A stretch of 64,000 nt of DNA from Staphylococcus aureus. GTDB lineage: Bacteria; Bacillota; Bacilli; Staphylococcales; Staphylococcaceae. Each line of letters opens with the position of its first letter. Position 1 is the stretch's first letter. The notes beneath the pieces were generated by a model. It did no database searches and was not told the origin of the DNA. It worked only from the letters and a program-made list of their open reading frames with translations. This document shows positions 42,208-52,338 of this stretch, one piece after another. The position numbers were made by a program, and so were the translations under genes. The DNA is taken from NCBI RefSeq assembly GCF_001027105.1, contig NZ_CP011526.1:744001-808000 (forward strand), given 5' to 3'.

Positions 42208-42750
42208 TGGGACAGAAATGATAAAGAGCCACTAATGATTTATTATGTAGTGGTTCTTAAACATTAGCCACAGCTAATGTGTACTTAAAAATAGGAATAC
42301 ATGAGTAAAACTCATGCATAAGAAATACTAATTTCTATAGAAAAAGTATTACTTTATCGTTGTCCCACCCCAACTTGCACATTATTGTAAGCTGACTTTC
42401 CGCCAGCTTCTGTGTTGGGGCCCCGCCAACTTGCACATTATTGTAAGCTGACTTTTCGTCAGCTTCTGTGTTGGGGCCCCGCCAACTTGCATTGTCTGTA
42501 GAAATTGGGAATCCAATTTCTCTATGTTGGGGCCCACACCCCAACTCGCATTGCCTGTAGAATTTCTTTTCGAAATTCTCTGTGTTGGGGCCCACACCCC
42601 AACTCGCATTGCCTGTAGAATTTCTTTTCGAAATTCTCTGTGTTGGGGCCCCTGACTAGAGTTGAAAAAAGCTTGTTGCAAGCGCATTTTCATTCAGTCA
42701 ACTACTAGCAATATAATATTATAGACCCTAGGACATTGATTTATGTCCCA
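42208..42750 (+). repeat. STAR repeat element D (largest block)
   Basis: A 543-bp block bounded by TGGGACAGAAATGA (42208-42221) and TGATTTATGTCCCA (42737-42750), which mirror each other at 12 of 14 bases. After a ~150-bp conserved hairpin segment it carries about six GTTGGGGCCC-type cores between 42360 and 42655, spaced about 55-60 bp apart, with filler of several kinds. Open frames through this array encode only repeated GPQHRE-like peptides and are not genes. Confidence 0.85.
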
Positions 42751-42887
42751 AGCTCCTTTTAAATGATGTATATTTTTAGAAATTTAATCTAGACATAGTT
42801 GGAAATAAATATAAAACATCGTTGCTTAATTTTGTCATAGAACATTTAAATTAACATCATGAAATTCGTTTTGGCGGTGAAAAAATA

Positions 42888-43799
42888 ATGGATAATAATG
42901 AAAAAGAAAAAAGTAAAAGTGAACTATTAGTTGTAACAGGTTTATCTGGCGCAGGTAAATCTTTGGTTATTCAATGTTTAGAAGACATGGGATATTTTTG
43001 TGTAGATAATCTACCACCAGTGTTATTGCCTAAATTTGTAGAGTTGATGGAACAAGGAAATCCATCCTTAAGAAAAGTGGCAATTGCAATTGATTTAAGA
43101 GGTAAGGAACTATTTAATTCATTAGTTGCAGTAGTGGATAAAGTCAAAAGTGAAAGTGACGTCATCATTGATGTTATGTTTTTAGAAGCAAGTACTGAAA
43201 AATTAATTTCAAGATATAAGGAAACGCGTCGTGCACATCCTTTGATGGAACAAGGTAAAAGATCGTTAATCAATGCAATTAATGATGAGCGAGAGCATTT
43301 GTCTCAAATTAGAAGTATAGCTAATTTTGTTATAGATACTACAAAGTTATCACCTAAAGAATTAAAAGAACGCATTCGTCGATACTATGAAGATGAAGAG
43401 TTTGAAACTTTTACAATTAATGTCACAAGTTTCGGTTTTAAACATGGGATTCAGATGGATGCAGATTTAGTATTTGATGTACGATTTTTACCAAATCCAT
43501 ATTATGTAGTAGATTTAAGACCTTTAACAGGATTAGATAAAGACGTTTATAATTATGTTATGAAATGGAAAGAGACGGAGATTTTCTTTGAAAAATTAAC
43601 TGATTTGTTAGATTTTATGATACCCGGGTATAAAAAAGAAGGGAAATCTCAATTAGTAATTGCCATCGGTTGTACGGGTGGACAACATCGATCTGTAGCA
43701 TTAGCAGAACGACTAGGTAATTATCTAAATGAAGTATTTGAATATAATGTTTATGTGCATCATAGGGACGCACATATTGAAAGTGGCGAGAAAAAATGA
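42888..43799 (+). CDS. rapZ: RapZ/YvcJ nucleotide-binding protein
   Basis: A 303-residue P-loop protein with Walker A GLSGAGKS (near residue 20) and the conserved C-terminal domain containing [11 protein letters not shown] and [16 protein letters not shown]. In enterobacteria RapZ binds small RNAs to control GlmS; in Firmicutes (YvcJ) it hydrolyses GTP and affects competence-related expression. The exact staphylococcal role is unsettled. Its end overlaps yvcK by 4 bp; whiA follows, forming the usual three-gene cluster. Confidence 0.93.
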
Positions 43800-44791
43800 G
43801 ACAAATAAAAGTTGTACTTATCGGTGGTGGCACTGGCTTATCAGTTATGGCTAGGGGATTAAGAGAATTCCCAATTGATATTACGGCGATTGTAACAGTT
43901 GCTGATAATGGTGGGAGTACAGGGAAAATCAGAGATGAAATGGATATACCAGCACCAGGAGACATCAGAAATGTGATTGCAGCTTTAAGTGATTCTGAGT
44001 CAGTTTTAAGCCAACTTTTTCAGTATCGCTTTGAAGAAAATCAAATTAGCGGTCACTCATTAGGTAATTTATTAATCGCAGGTATGACTAATATTACGAA
44101 TGATTTCGGACATGCCATTAAAGCATTAAGTAAAATTTTAAATATTAAAGGTAGAGTCATTCCATCTACAAATACAAGTGTGCAATTAAATGCTGTTATG
44201 GAAGATGGAGAAATTGTTTTTGGAGAAACAAATATTCCTAAAAAACATAAAAAAATTGATCGTGTGTTTTTAGAACCTAACGATGTGCAACCAATGGAAG
44301 AAGCAATCGATGCTTTAAGGGAAGCAGATTTAATCGTTCTTGGACCAGGGTCATTATATACGAGCGTTATTTCTAACTTATGTGTGAATGGTATTTCAGA
44401 TGCGTTAATTCATTCTGATGCGCCTAAGCTATATGTTTCTAATGTGATGACGCAACCTGGGGAAACAGATGGTTATAGCGTGAAAGATCATATCGATGCG
44501 ATTCATAGACAAGCTGGACAACCGTTTATTGATTATGTCATTTGTAGTACACAAACTTTCAATGCTCAAGTTTTGAAAAAATATGAAGAAAAACATTCTA
44601 AACCAGTTGAAGTTAATAAGGCTGAACTTGAAAAAGAAAGCATAAATGTAAAAACATCTTCAAATTTAGTTGAAATTTCTGAAAATCATTTAGTAAGACA
44701 TAATACTAAAGTGTTATCGACAATGATTTATGACATAGCTTTAGAATTAATTAGTACTATTCCTTTCGTACCAAGTGATAAACGTAAATAA
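43796..44791 (+). CDS. yvcK: YvcK/CofD-like gluconeogenesis factor
   Basis: A 331-residue protein of the YvcK family with a CofD-like fold. It binds UDP-sugars in known cases and is needed for normal cell wall synthesis on gluconeogenic carbon. The N-terminal loop [13 protein letters not shown] and [16 protein letters not shown] are characteristic, as are [11 protein letters not shown] and the later [10 protein letters not shown]. Start overlaps rapZ by 4 bp. Confidence 0.93.
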
Positions 44792-44900
44792 TATAGAACG
44801 TAATCATATTATGATATGATAATAGAGCTGTGAAAAAAATGAAAATAGACAGTGGTTCTAAGGTGAATCATGTTTTAAATAAGAAAGGAATGACTGTACG

Positions 44901-45845
44901 ATGAGCTTTGCATCAGAAATGAAAAATGAATTAACTAGAATAGACGTCGATGAAATGAATGCAAAAGCAGAGCTCAGTGCACTGATTCGAATGAATGGTG
45001 CACTTAGTCTTTCAAATCAACAATTTGTTATAAATGTTCAAACGGAAAATGCAACAACGGCAAGACGTATTTATTCGTTGATTAAACGTGTCTTTAATGT
45101 GGAAGTTGAAATATTAGTCCGTAAAAAAATGAAACTTAAAAAAAATAATATTTATATTTGTCGTACAAAGATGAAAGCGAAAGAAATTCTTGATGAATTA
45201 GGAATTTTAAAAGACGGCATTTTTACGCATGAAATTGATCATTCAATGATTCAAGATGACGAAATGAGACGCAGTTACTTGAGAGGAGCTTTTCTGGCAG
45301 GTGGCTCAGTGAATAACCCTGAAACATCTTCGTACCATTTGGAAATTTTTTCTCAAAATGAGAGTCATGCAGAAGGCTTAACGAAACTAATGAATAGTTA
45401 TGAGTTGAATGCCAAACATTTAGAGCGAAAAAAAGGAAGTATTACGTATTTAAAAGAAGCGGAAAAGATTTCGGATTTTCTTAGTTTGATAGGTGGCTAT
45501 CAAGCGTTATTAAAATTTGAAGACGTACGTATTGTAAGAGATATGCGTAATTCTGTTAACCGACTCGTTAATTGTGAAACGGCCAATCTAAATAAAACAG
45601 TTAGTGCTGCGATGAAACAAGTTGAGAGCATTAAATTGATTGATAAAGAAATTGGTATTGAAAATTTACCAGACAGGTTGAGAGAGATTGCTAGAATTCG
45701 AGTAGAACATCAAGAAATTTCGTTGAAAGAGCTTGGAGAAATGGTATCAACTGGTCCAATTTCAAAATCAGGTGTAAATCACCGATTAAGAAAACTGAAT
45801 GATTTAGCCGATAAGATTAGAAATGGTGAACAAATAGAATTATAA
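44901..45845 (+). CDS. whiA: WhiA-family DNA-binding protein
   Basis: A 314-residue WhiA homologue: an N-terminal degenerate LAGLIDADG homing-endonuclease fold ([24 protein letters not shown] region, without nuclease residues) joined to a C-terminal helix-turn-helix ([11 protein letters not shown]...[12 protein letters not shown]). In Streptomyces it controls sporulation; in Bacillus it influences cell division and chromosome segregation. ATG follows GAAAGGAATGAC, 109 bp after yvcK. Confidence 0.94.
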
Positions 45846-45850
45846 GTAAG

Positions 45851-45890
45851 AAGGTGTTTTTGGTAGTGAATTATCAAAAACACTTTTTTA
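45851..45890 (+). terminator. Terminator after whiA
   Basis: GTGTTTTTG (45854-45862) pairs with CAAAAACAC (45875-45883), followed by TTTTTT. Confidence 0.85.
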
Positions 45891-46102
45891 TGATTAAAAA
45901 GTGTTTAATGAATAATAGTCGACTAACTATTAAATTGAGCTGGAAAGTTTAATGAAGGAAATTCAATAACCAAGTGATGCCTAATTTTCTCATTAAATAG
46001 CATCATATGTATCAATTTGGTCATAAGAAAATATGAATGTGATAATTAATTGAGTCCCTGAAAGTCCCTGATCATAGACAAAAACAAAATCAGCATAAAT
46101 AA

Positions 46103-46124
46103 GAATCCCGACATTGCGGGATTC
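46103..46124 (-). terminator. Terminator of tRNA-Arg
   Basis: GAATCCCG-ACATTG-CGGGATTC hairpin; on the minus strand it is followed by TTATTTATG. It lies about 35 bp beyond the tRNA 3' end. Confidence 0.7.
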
Positions 46125-46159
46125 TCTGTATTGAAAAGTATTGTATTTTATTAAAACAG

Positions 46160-46231
46160 CCTCCTTGAAGGGAATTGAACCCCTATCTTAAGAACCGGAA
46201 TCTTACGTGTTATCCATTACACCACAAGGAG
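46160..46231 (-). tRNA. tRNA-Arg (anticodon CCG)
   Basis: On the minus strand CTCCTTG at the 5' end pairs with CAAGGAG at the 3' end. The anticodon stem is TAAGA/TCTTA around loop TTCCGGT, with anticodon CCG at 46196-46198. The T arm is AGGGG-TTCAATT-CCCTT. The CCA end is not encoded. It decodes CGG arginine codons, which are rare in this AT-rich genome. It stands alone between whiA and clpP. Confidence 0.93.
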
Positions 46232-46353
46232 CAAATATGTAATCATATCTCTGTACTATGAGAAGTAAAATAAGTACAATCTAAAATAGATATTATCAGT
46301 TTACAAAGGAAAGAGAAAAGCGTCAAACAATGTAACTATTTAAAGTCAAAGTG

Positions 46354-46370
46354 TTTGACCAAATTTGACT
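46354..46370 (-). promoter_or_regulatory. CtsR operator of clpP
   Basis: Read on the minus strand, AGTCAAATTTGGTCAAA is a direct heptad repeat fitting the CtsR consensus RGTCAAANANRGTCAAA. It overlaps the -35 region (TTGACC) of clpP. CtsR releases the site on heat stress. Confidence 0.88.
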
Positions 46371-46383
46371 TAATATGTAAAAT
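46355..46383 (+). promoter_or_regulatory. clpP promoter
   Basis: TTGACC at 46355-46360 and TAAAAT at 46378-46383 are separated by 17 bp. The -35 is inside the CtsR operator. Confidence 0.75.
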
Positions 46384-46417
46384 AATGAGTAACAGTTATT
46401 ACAAGGAGGAAATATAG

Positions 46418-47005
46418 ATGAATTTAATTCCTACAGTTATTGAAACAACAAACCGCGGTGAACGTGCATATGATATATACTCACGTTTATTAAAAGACCG
46501 TATTATTATGTTAGGTTCACAAATTGATGACAACGTAGCAAATTCAATCGTATCACAGTTATTATTCTTACAAGCGCAAGACTCAGAGAAAGATATTTAT
46601 TTATACATTAATTCACCAGGTGGAAGTGTAACAGCTGGTTTTGCGATTTATGATACAATTCAACACATTAAACCTGATGTTCAAACAATTTGTATCGGTA
46701 TGGCTGCATCAATGGGATCATTCTTATTAGCAGCTGGTGCAAAAGGTAAACGTTTCGCGTTACCAAATGCAGAAGTAATGATTCACCAACCATTAGGTGG
46801 TGCTCAAGGACAAGCAACTGAAATCGAAATTGCTGCAAATCACATTTTAAAAACACGTGAAAAATTAAACCGCATTTTATCAGAGCGTACTGGTCAAAGT
46901 ATTGAAAAAATACAAAAAGACACAGATCGTGATAACTTCTTAACTGCAGAAGAAGCTAAAGAATATGGCTTAATTGATGAAGTGATGGTACCTGAAACAA
47001 AATAA
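46418..47005 (+). CDS. clpP: ATP-dependent Clp protease proteolytic subunit
   Basis: The 195-residue ClpP serine peptidase. It forms the two-ring chamber fed by ClpX and ClpC and shapes stress tolerance and virulence gene expression. The catalytic triad is visible: Ser98 in GMAASMGS, His123 in VMIHQPLGG and Asp172 in DTDRDNFL. The N-terminal MNLIPTVIE is the gating segment. ATG follows AAGGAGGAA. Control by CtsR is indicated by the operator at 46354-46370. Confidence 0.98.
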
Positions 47006-47013
47006 TTCAAAGT

Positions 47014-47043
47014 AAAGAGTAGACTAAGCTGTCTGCTCTTTTT
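47014..47043 (+). terminator. Terminator after clpP
   Basis: AAAGAGTAGAC pairs with GTCTGCTCTTT and is followed by TT. Confidence 0.82.
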
Positions 47044-47247
47044 GTATGAGTAAACCAAGGTGTCAATAATTTGTTTACTATACTTTGAGCGGAAATATGA
47101 TTGAATGAAGCTAGTTGAACCGTAACTATATGAAATGTTCCCTTCAAAGTAGACATTGAAAGGAACATTTCAATCCTTTGTTTGTAAGTCGCTCTAGACA
47201 TTACATTTAGTACATATGTTGTTTCTAATGCTCATTAATGGTATTGA

Positions 47248-48150
47248 TTATTCTTTAATTAAATCTTCAAGTGCCATTTTTAAATTACTATATTTAAATT
47301 GGAATCCCAATGCTTGAATTTTATTAGGTAATACTTTTTGAGTATCCAATACTACTGTTGACATTTGACCAAGTATGAGACGCATTGCAAGACTTGGTGC
47401 CCAAGTTTCATGAGGCTTATGCATAGCTCTTGCTAAAGTGTAGCCAAATAAATTTTGACGTTCAGGTATAGGTGCAGTTAAATTAAACGGACCACTAGCT
47501 GACTCGTTATTTATTAAAAATAAAATAGCTTGAATTAAATCATTGATATGAATCCATGAATACCATTGTTGACCAGAACCTAATTTACCACCAATGTAAT
47601 ATTCGTATGGTAGTTTCATTGTTTGTAACGCACCGCCTTCATTCGATAAAATTATACCGAAACGACCGATGACAACTCGTGTACCTAATTGTTCAAATTG
47701 TTGTGCGAAACGTTCCCATTGATACACAATATCTGATAAGAAATCAAAAGGTAAAGTTTTATAAACTTCTGTGTAACTCATAAATAAATCAGGAGGATAG
47801 TAACCAGTGGCACTAGCATTAAATAAAGCTTTAGGTGCTTTATTACGTGATTTAAACAATTCATATAAAGCTTGCGTAGATTGAATTCTACTTAGCATTA
47901 GCGTTTGTTTATATTCCGGTGTCCATCGTTTATTCAATGTAGCACCTGCTAAGTTGATGACCACATCGATATTTTGAGGAACTTTGTGTTCCCACCCAGA
48001 TTTAGCCCAGTTGACATATGAAATTTTCTTATCATTTGAAATTTGGTCGTGTCGCGTTAATATCGTGATATGTGAATCTGATTTTTTAATTTCATTAACT
48101 AATTGAGATCCAACCATACCAGTCCCACCAGTAATTAAGTATTGTTTCAT
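47248..48150 (-). CDS. SDR-type nucleotide-sugar epimerase-like protein (TIGR01777)
   Basis: A 300-residue extended short-chain dehydrogenase-like protein of the YfcH/TIGR01777 family. It has an N-terminal NAD(P) loop [12 protein letters not shown], the family stretch [18 protein letters not shown], the active-site-like SATGYYPP (Tyr but unusual surroundings), and a C-terminal DUF1731 domain with [17 protein letters not shown]. Substrate is unknown. I use ATG 48150, spaced seven bases from GGTGA; an upstream ATG at 48156 is too close to that site. Confidence 0.82.
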
Positions 48151-48264
48151 TATCATTCACCCCATGTAATTTTGTATTTAGTTACTATTTAATAATCATT
48201 ATTGTTGTTCAAAGGTTATACATTATTTAGACAATAATATGTCAATAACTTTTTTTGAATTGTA

Positions 48265-48292
48265 TTTTAATAAAAATGATATAAGTTATAAT
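48265..48292 (+). promoter_or_regulatory. Promoter of the RsaH-like RNA
   Basis: TATAAT at 48287-48292, 16 bp after TTTTAA at 48265-48270. It points to a start at about 48300. Confidence 0.6.
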
Positions 48293-48299
48293 AAAGGTG

Positions 48300-48427
48300 T
48301 ACCTTCGATAACGAATAAACATCTCTTAAAAGTATGTGTAAAACGCTGCATGATACAAACGAAGGTAAAAATTTGACTCCCTTTAGTAGTGGACCCGTAC
48401 GTTAATCGTGCGGGTCGTTTTTATTTA
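48300..48427 (+). ncRNA. rsaH: Small regulatory RNA, probably RsaH
   Basis: A compact RNA unit: promoter, about 128 nt, terminator, and no open frame of use. The 5' ACCTTCG (48301-48307) pairs with CGAAGGT (48360-48366). A single-stranded stretch with the TCCC motif (48378-48381) follows, then the terminator GACCCGTACG/CGTGCGGGTC with TTTTTA. UCCC-bearing S. aureus RNAs of the RsaA/E/H group use such loops to block ribosome sites. The position, between the SDR gene after clpP and the gapR-side membrane protein, fits my recollection of RsaH; the name needs a sequence search. Confidence 0.65.
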
Positions 48428-48852
48428 TTTCTTATTCCCATTATACATCAATTTAAAGCATTAATTTTTTAAACAAATTTAAGAATACATAGTAATATAA
48501 CAATCTAAACATAAAAACTTTTAACACAACACTTAAACCAATGCTTTAATTTTCAATACGTAGCTATAATTTGTTGTAAAATCAAAAAGGTTAAAATGTT
48601 AATTTTCAAAAAAAGGCTCAAAATATGTTTGATTTAGTTATTAAATGTTAAGATATATAAGACTACTATTTCTTTGTAAAAATGAATCCGATTTACGAGT
48701 GAGTAATAGTGAAGGCAGTTTTAAGTTGAAGAAGGCAAAAAGAGTAAATGTTTATTAATATTTGTAGAAACTAGGTAAGCAAATTAGTTGTGAAAATGTT
48801 AATGGTTGCGTGATAATTTCTATATTTAAATTAGTTTGAAGTGAGGGAGAGT

Positions 48853-49482
48853 ATGTCGAATCAAAATTACGACTACAATAAAAATGAAGATGGAAGTAAG
48901 AAGAAAATGAGTACAACAGCGAAAGTAGTTAGCATTGCGACGGTATTGCTATTACTCGGAGGATTAGTATTTGCAATTTTTGCATATGTAGATCATTCGA
49001 ATAAAGCTAAAGAACGTATGTTGAACGAACAAAAGCAGGAACAAAAAGAAAAGCGTCAAAAAGAAAATGCAGAAAAAGAGAGAAAGAAAAAGCAACAAGA
49101 GGAAAAAGAGCAGAATGAGCTAGATTCACAAGCAAACCAATATCAGCAATTGCCACAGCAGAATCAATATCAATATGTGCCACCTCAGCAACAAGCACCT
49201 ACAAAGCAACGTCCTGCTAAAGAAGAGAATGATGATAAAGCATCAAAGGATGAGTCGAAAGATAAGGATGACAAAGCATCTCAAGATAAATCAGATGATA
49301 ATCAGAAGAAAACTGATGATAATAAACAACCAGCTCAGCCTAAACCACAGCCGCAACAACCAACACCAAAGCCAAATAATAATCAACAAAACAATCAATC
49401 AAATCAGCAAGCAAAACCACAAGCACCACAACAAAATAGCCAATCAACAACAAATAAACAAAATAATGCTAATGATAAGTAG
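48853..49482 (+). CDS. Single-pass membrane protein with Lys/Gln-rich tail
   Basis: A 209-residue protein I cannot assign to a named family. The cytoplasmic N-terminus (about 1-25) is polar; one membrane helix (VVSIATVLLLLGGLVFAIFA) follows. A highly charged Lys/Glu region (about 50-90) that should be coiled coil comes next, then a Gln/Pro/Asn/Lys-rich low-complexity outer tail to the end. Such tails often thread through the wall of Gram-positive cells. Start ATG 48853 is behind GAGGGAGAG. It sits between the sRNA and the glycolytic operon. Confidence 0.7.
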   Translation: MSNQNYDYNKNEDGSKKKMSTTAKVVSIATVLLLLGGLVFAIFAYVDHSNKAKERMLNEQKQEQKEKRQKENAEKERKKKQQEEKEQNELDSQANQYQQLPQQNQYQYVPPQQQAPTKQRPAKEENDDKASKDESKDKDDKASQDKSDDNQKKTDDNKQPAQPKPQPQQPTPKPNNNQQNNQSNQQAKPQAPQQNSQSTTNKQNNANDK

Positions 49483-49501
49483 TATTTAGTCAAACAAAAA
49501 T

Positions 49502-49562
49502 GAACCAGTATGACAGACAACACAATTAATTAGGTTGTCTCGAATATTGGTTCTTATTTTTA
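49502..49562 (+). terminator. Terminator after the Lys/Gln-rich protein gene
   Basis: GAACCAGTAT...AGACAAC pairs with GTTGTCT...ATATTGGTTC, followed by TTATTTTT. Confidence 0.8.
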
Positions 49563-49642
49563 TAATTGTTAATTAGGGGAGAGATGATACTTAAATAGTT
49601 AGTTGTTTATTTTACGGATAGTGAAATTTATTTTGAGTGAGG

Positions 49643-49840
49643 TGGGACAGAAATGATATTTTTGCAAAATTTATTTCGTCGTCCCACCCCAACTCGCATT
49701 GCCTGTAGAATTTCATTTCGAAATTCTCTATGTTGGGGCCCCTGACTTTAATTGAAAAAAGCTTGTTACAAGTGCATTTTCGTTCGGTTAACTACTACTA
49801 ATGTGACTTTTTGGATTCTAGAGCATTGATTTATGTCCTA
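49643..49840 (+). repeat. STAR repeat element E (short)
   Basis: A 198-bp block starting TGGGACAGAAATGA (49643-49656) and ending TGATTTATGTCCTA (49827-49840). It holds one GTTGGGGCCCC core near 49732-49742 and shares the segment CTTGTTACAAGTGCATTTTC with block D. Same orientation as C and D. Confidence 0.75.
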
Positions 49841-49943
49841 GTCTCAAATAATAAGCAAATGATTATCGAGTCAGTATAAGGGTATACATTTGACTACAGC
49901 GAATAAAATAAAACGTTTTGTTGAATAACAAATCGAAAATATA

Positions 49944-49958
49944 TTGCAAGCGCTTTAT
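49944..49958. promoter_or_regulatory. cre-like CcpA site
   Basis: TTGCAAGCGCTTTAT fits the cre pattern WTGNAANCGNWNNCW except one base. It is centred about 70 bp upstream of the predicted gapR start, a position typical of CcpA activation rather than block. Inference from pattern and place. Confidence 0.55.
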
Positions 49959-49988
49959 CAAATTATTTAGAAAATTTAAGTTTTATGC

Positions 49989-50017
49989 TTGCAATTTTTG
50001 AAATAGAATAGTACTAT
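49989..50017 (+). promoter_or_regulatory. Promoter of the gapR-gapA operon
   Basis: TTGCAA at 49989-49994 and TACTAT at 50012-50017 are 17 bp apart. The GapR-type operator lies about 20 bp after the predicted start. Confidence 0.5.
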
Positions 50018-50042
50018 TGCAAGTGTAAAGAGGTTAATTTTT

Positions 50043-50056
50043 GTCCCACGCGGGAC
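50043..50056. promoter_or_regulatory. GapR (CggR-type) operator
   Basis: GTCCC-ACGC-GGGAC is a perfect inverted repeat between promoter and gapR, made of the same GTCCC/CGGGAC half-sites used by Bacillus CggR. It predicts autoregulation and sugar-phosphate-sensitive control of the glycolytic operon. Confidence 0.7.
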
Positions 50057-50123
50057 TTAAAAAGGCAACCACTGGTTGTGACATATCCTTATTTACATTT
50101 ATAAATATAAGGAGGAGGTAGTA

Positions 50124-51137
50124 GTGAAAGACTTATTGCAAGCACAGCAAAAGCTTATACCGGATCTCATAGATAAAATGTATAAACGTTTTTCTATTCT
50201 TACTACTATCTCAAAAAATCAGCCTGTCGGACGTCGAAGTTTAAGCGAACATATGGATATGACTGAACGTGTACTGCGTTCTGAAACAGATATGCTTAAG
50301 AAACAAGATTTGATAAAAGTTAAGCCTACCGGAATGGAAATTACAGCTGAAGGTGAGCAACTGATTTCGCAATTGAAAGGTTACTTTGATATCTATGCAG
50401 ATGATAATCGTCTGTCAGAAGGTATTAAGAATAAATTTCAAATTAAGGAAGTTCATGTTGTTCCTGGTGATGCTGATAATAGTCAATCTGTTAAAACAGA
50501 ATTAGGTAGACAAGCAGGTCAATTACTTGAAGGCATATTACAAGAAGACGCGATAGTTGCTGTAACTGGCGGATCCACGATGGCATGTGTTAGTGAAGCA
50601 ATTCATTTATTACCATATAATGTATTCTTCGTACCAGCCAGAGGTGGACTAGGCGAAAATGTTGTCTTTCAGGCAAACACAATTGCAGCCAGTATGGCAC
50701 AACAAGCTGGCGGTTATTATACGACGATGTATGTACCTGATAATGTCAGTGAAACAACATATAATACATTGTTGTTAGAGCCATCAGTCATAAACACTTT
50801 AGACAAAATTAAACAAGCAAACGTTATATTACACGGCATTGGTGATGCGCTGAAGATGGCGCATCGACGTCAATCACCTGAAAAGGTCATTGAACAACTT
50901 CAACATCATCAAGCTGTCGGAGAGGCATTTGGTTATTATTTTGATACACAAGGTCAAATTGTCCATAAGGTTAAAACAATTGGACTTCAATTAGAAGACC
51001 TTGAATCAAAAGACTTTATTTTTGCAGTTGCAGGAGGCAAATCGAAAGGTGAAGCAATTAAAGCATACTTGACGATTGCACCCAAGAATACAGTGTTAAT
51101 CACTGATGAAGCCGCAGCAAAGATAATACTTGAATAA
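50124..51137 (+). CDS. gapR: Central glycolytic genes repressor GapR/CggR
   Basis: A 337-residue SorC/DeoR-family regulator, homologous to Bacillus CggR. An N-terminal winged helix (about residues 20-80, RSLSEHMDMTERVLRSETDML) binds DNA. The C-terminal sugar-binding domain has VAVTGGSTMACVSEAIH, FVPARGGLGE and GIGDALKMAHRR and should respond to fructose-1,6-bisphosphate, lifting repression when sugar flows. Start is GTG 50124 behind AAGGAGGAGG. It heads the gapA-pgk-tpiA-gpmI-eno operon; the operator at 50043-50056 is probably its own. Confidence 0.93.
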   Translation: MKDLLQAQQKLIPDLIDKMYKRFSILTTISKNQPVGRRSLSEHMDMTERVLRSETDMLKKQDLIKVKPTGMEITAEGEQLISQLKGYFDIYADDNRLSEGIKNKFQIKEVHVVPGDADNSQSVKTELGRQAGQLLEGILQEDAIVAVTGGSTMACVSEAIHLLPYNVFFVPARGGLGENVVFQANTIAASMAQQAGGYYTTMYVPDNVSETTYNTLLLEPSVINTLDKIKQANVILHGIGDALKMAHRRQSPEKVIEQLQHHQAVGEAFGYYFDTQGQIVHKVKTIGLQLEDLESKDFIFAVAGGKSKGEAIKAYLTIAPKNTVLITDEAAAKIILE

Positions 51138-51153
51138 GAGATAAAAAGTTTAA

Positions 51154-52200
<1,047 letters not shown>

Positions 52201-52268
52201 TTTTAGTATAGTTTTTATTCAAATACGCTAGTGCTCAGAACTATTTAGCATTAATTAAAGCTTATGAG

Positions 52269-52305
52269 TAAGCGGGGAGCACAAACGCTTCTCCGCTTAT
52301 TTTTA
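52269..52305 (+). terminator. Internal terminator, gapA-pgk gap
   Basis: TAAGCGGGGAGC pairs with GCTTCTCCGCTTA and is followed by TTTTTAT. It lies inside the glycolytic operon, so it probably reduces rather than stops transcription. Confidence 0.75.
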
Positions 52306-52338
52306 TATAAAATTTCCTAATTACAAGGAGGAAACACC

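Larger units (their letters stand above)
48157..48852. other. Intergenic region with the small RNA gene
   Basis: About 700 bp. It contains the RsaH-like RNA (48300-48427) with its promoter. The remaining ~420 bp up to the Lys/Gln-rich protein is AT-rich with no gene I can support. Confidence 0.5.

Noticed and set aside
42335..42693. Two minus-strand open frames with GPQHRE/GPNTE repeated peptides
   Set aside because: They are translations of the STAR array in block D, overlap each other and have no ribosome sites.
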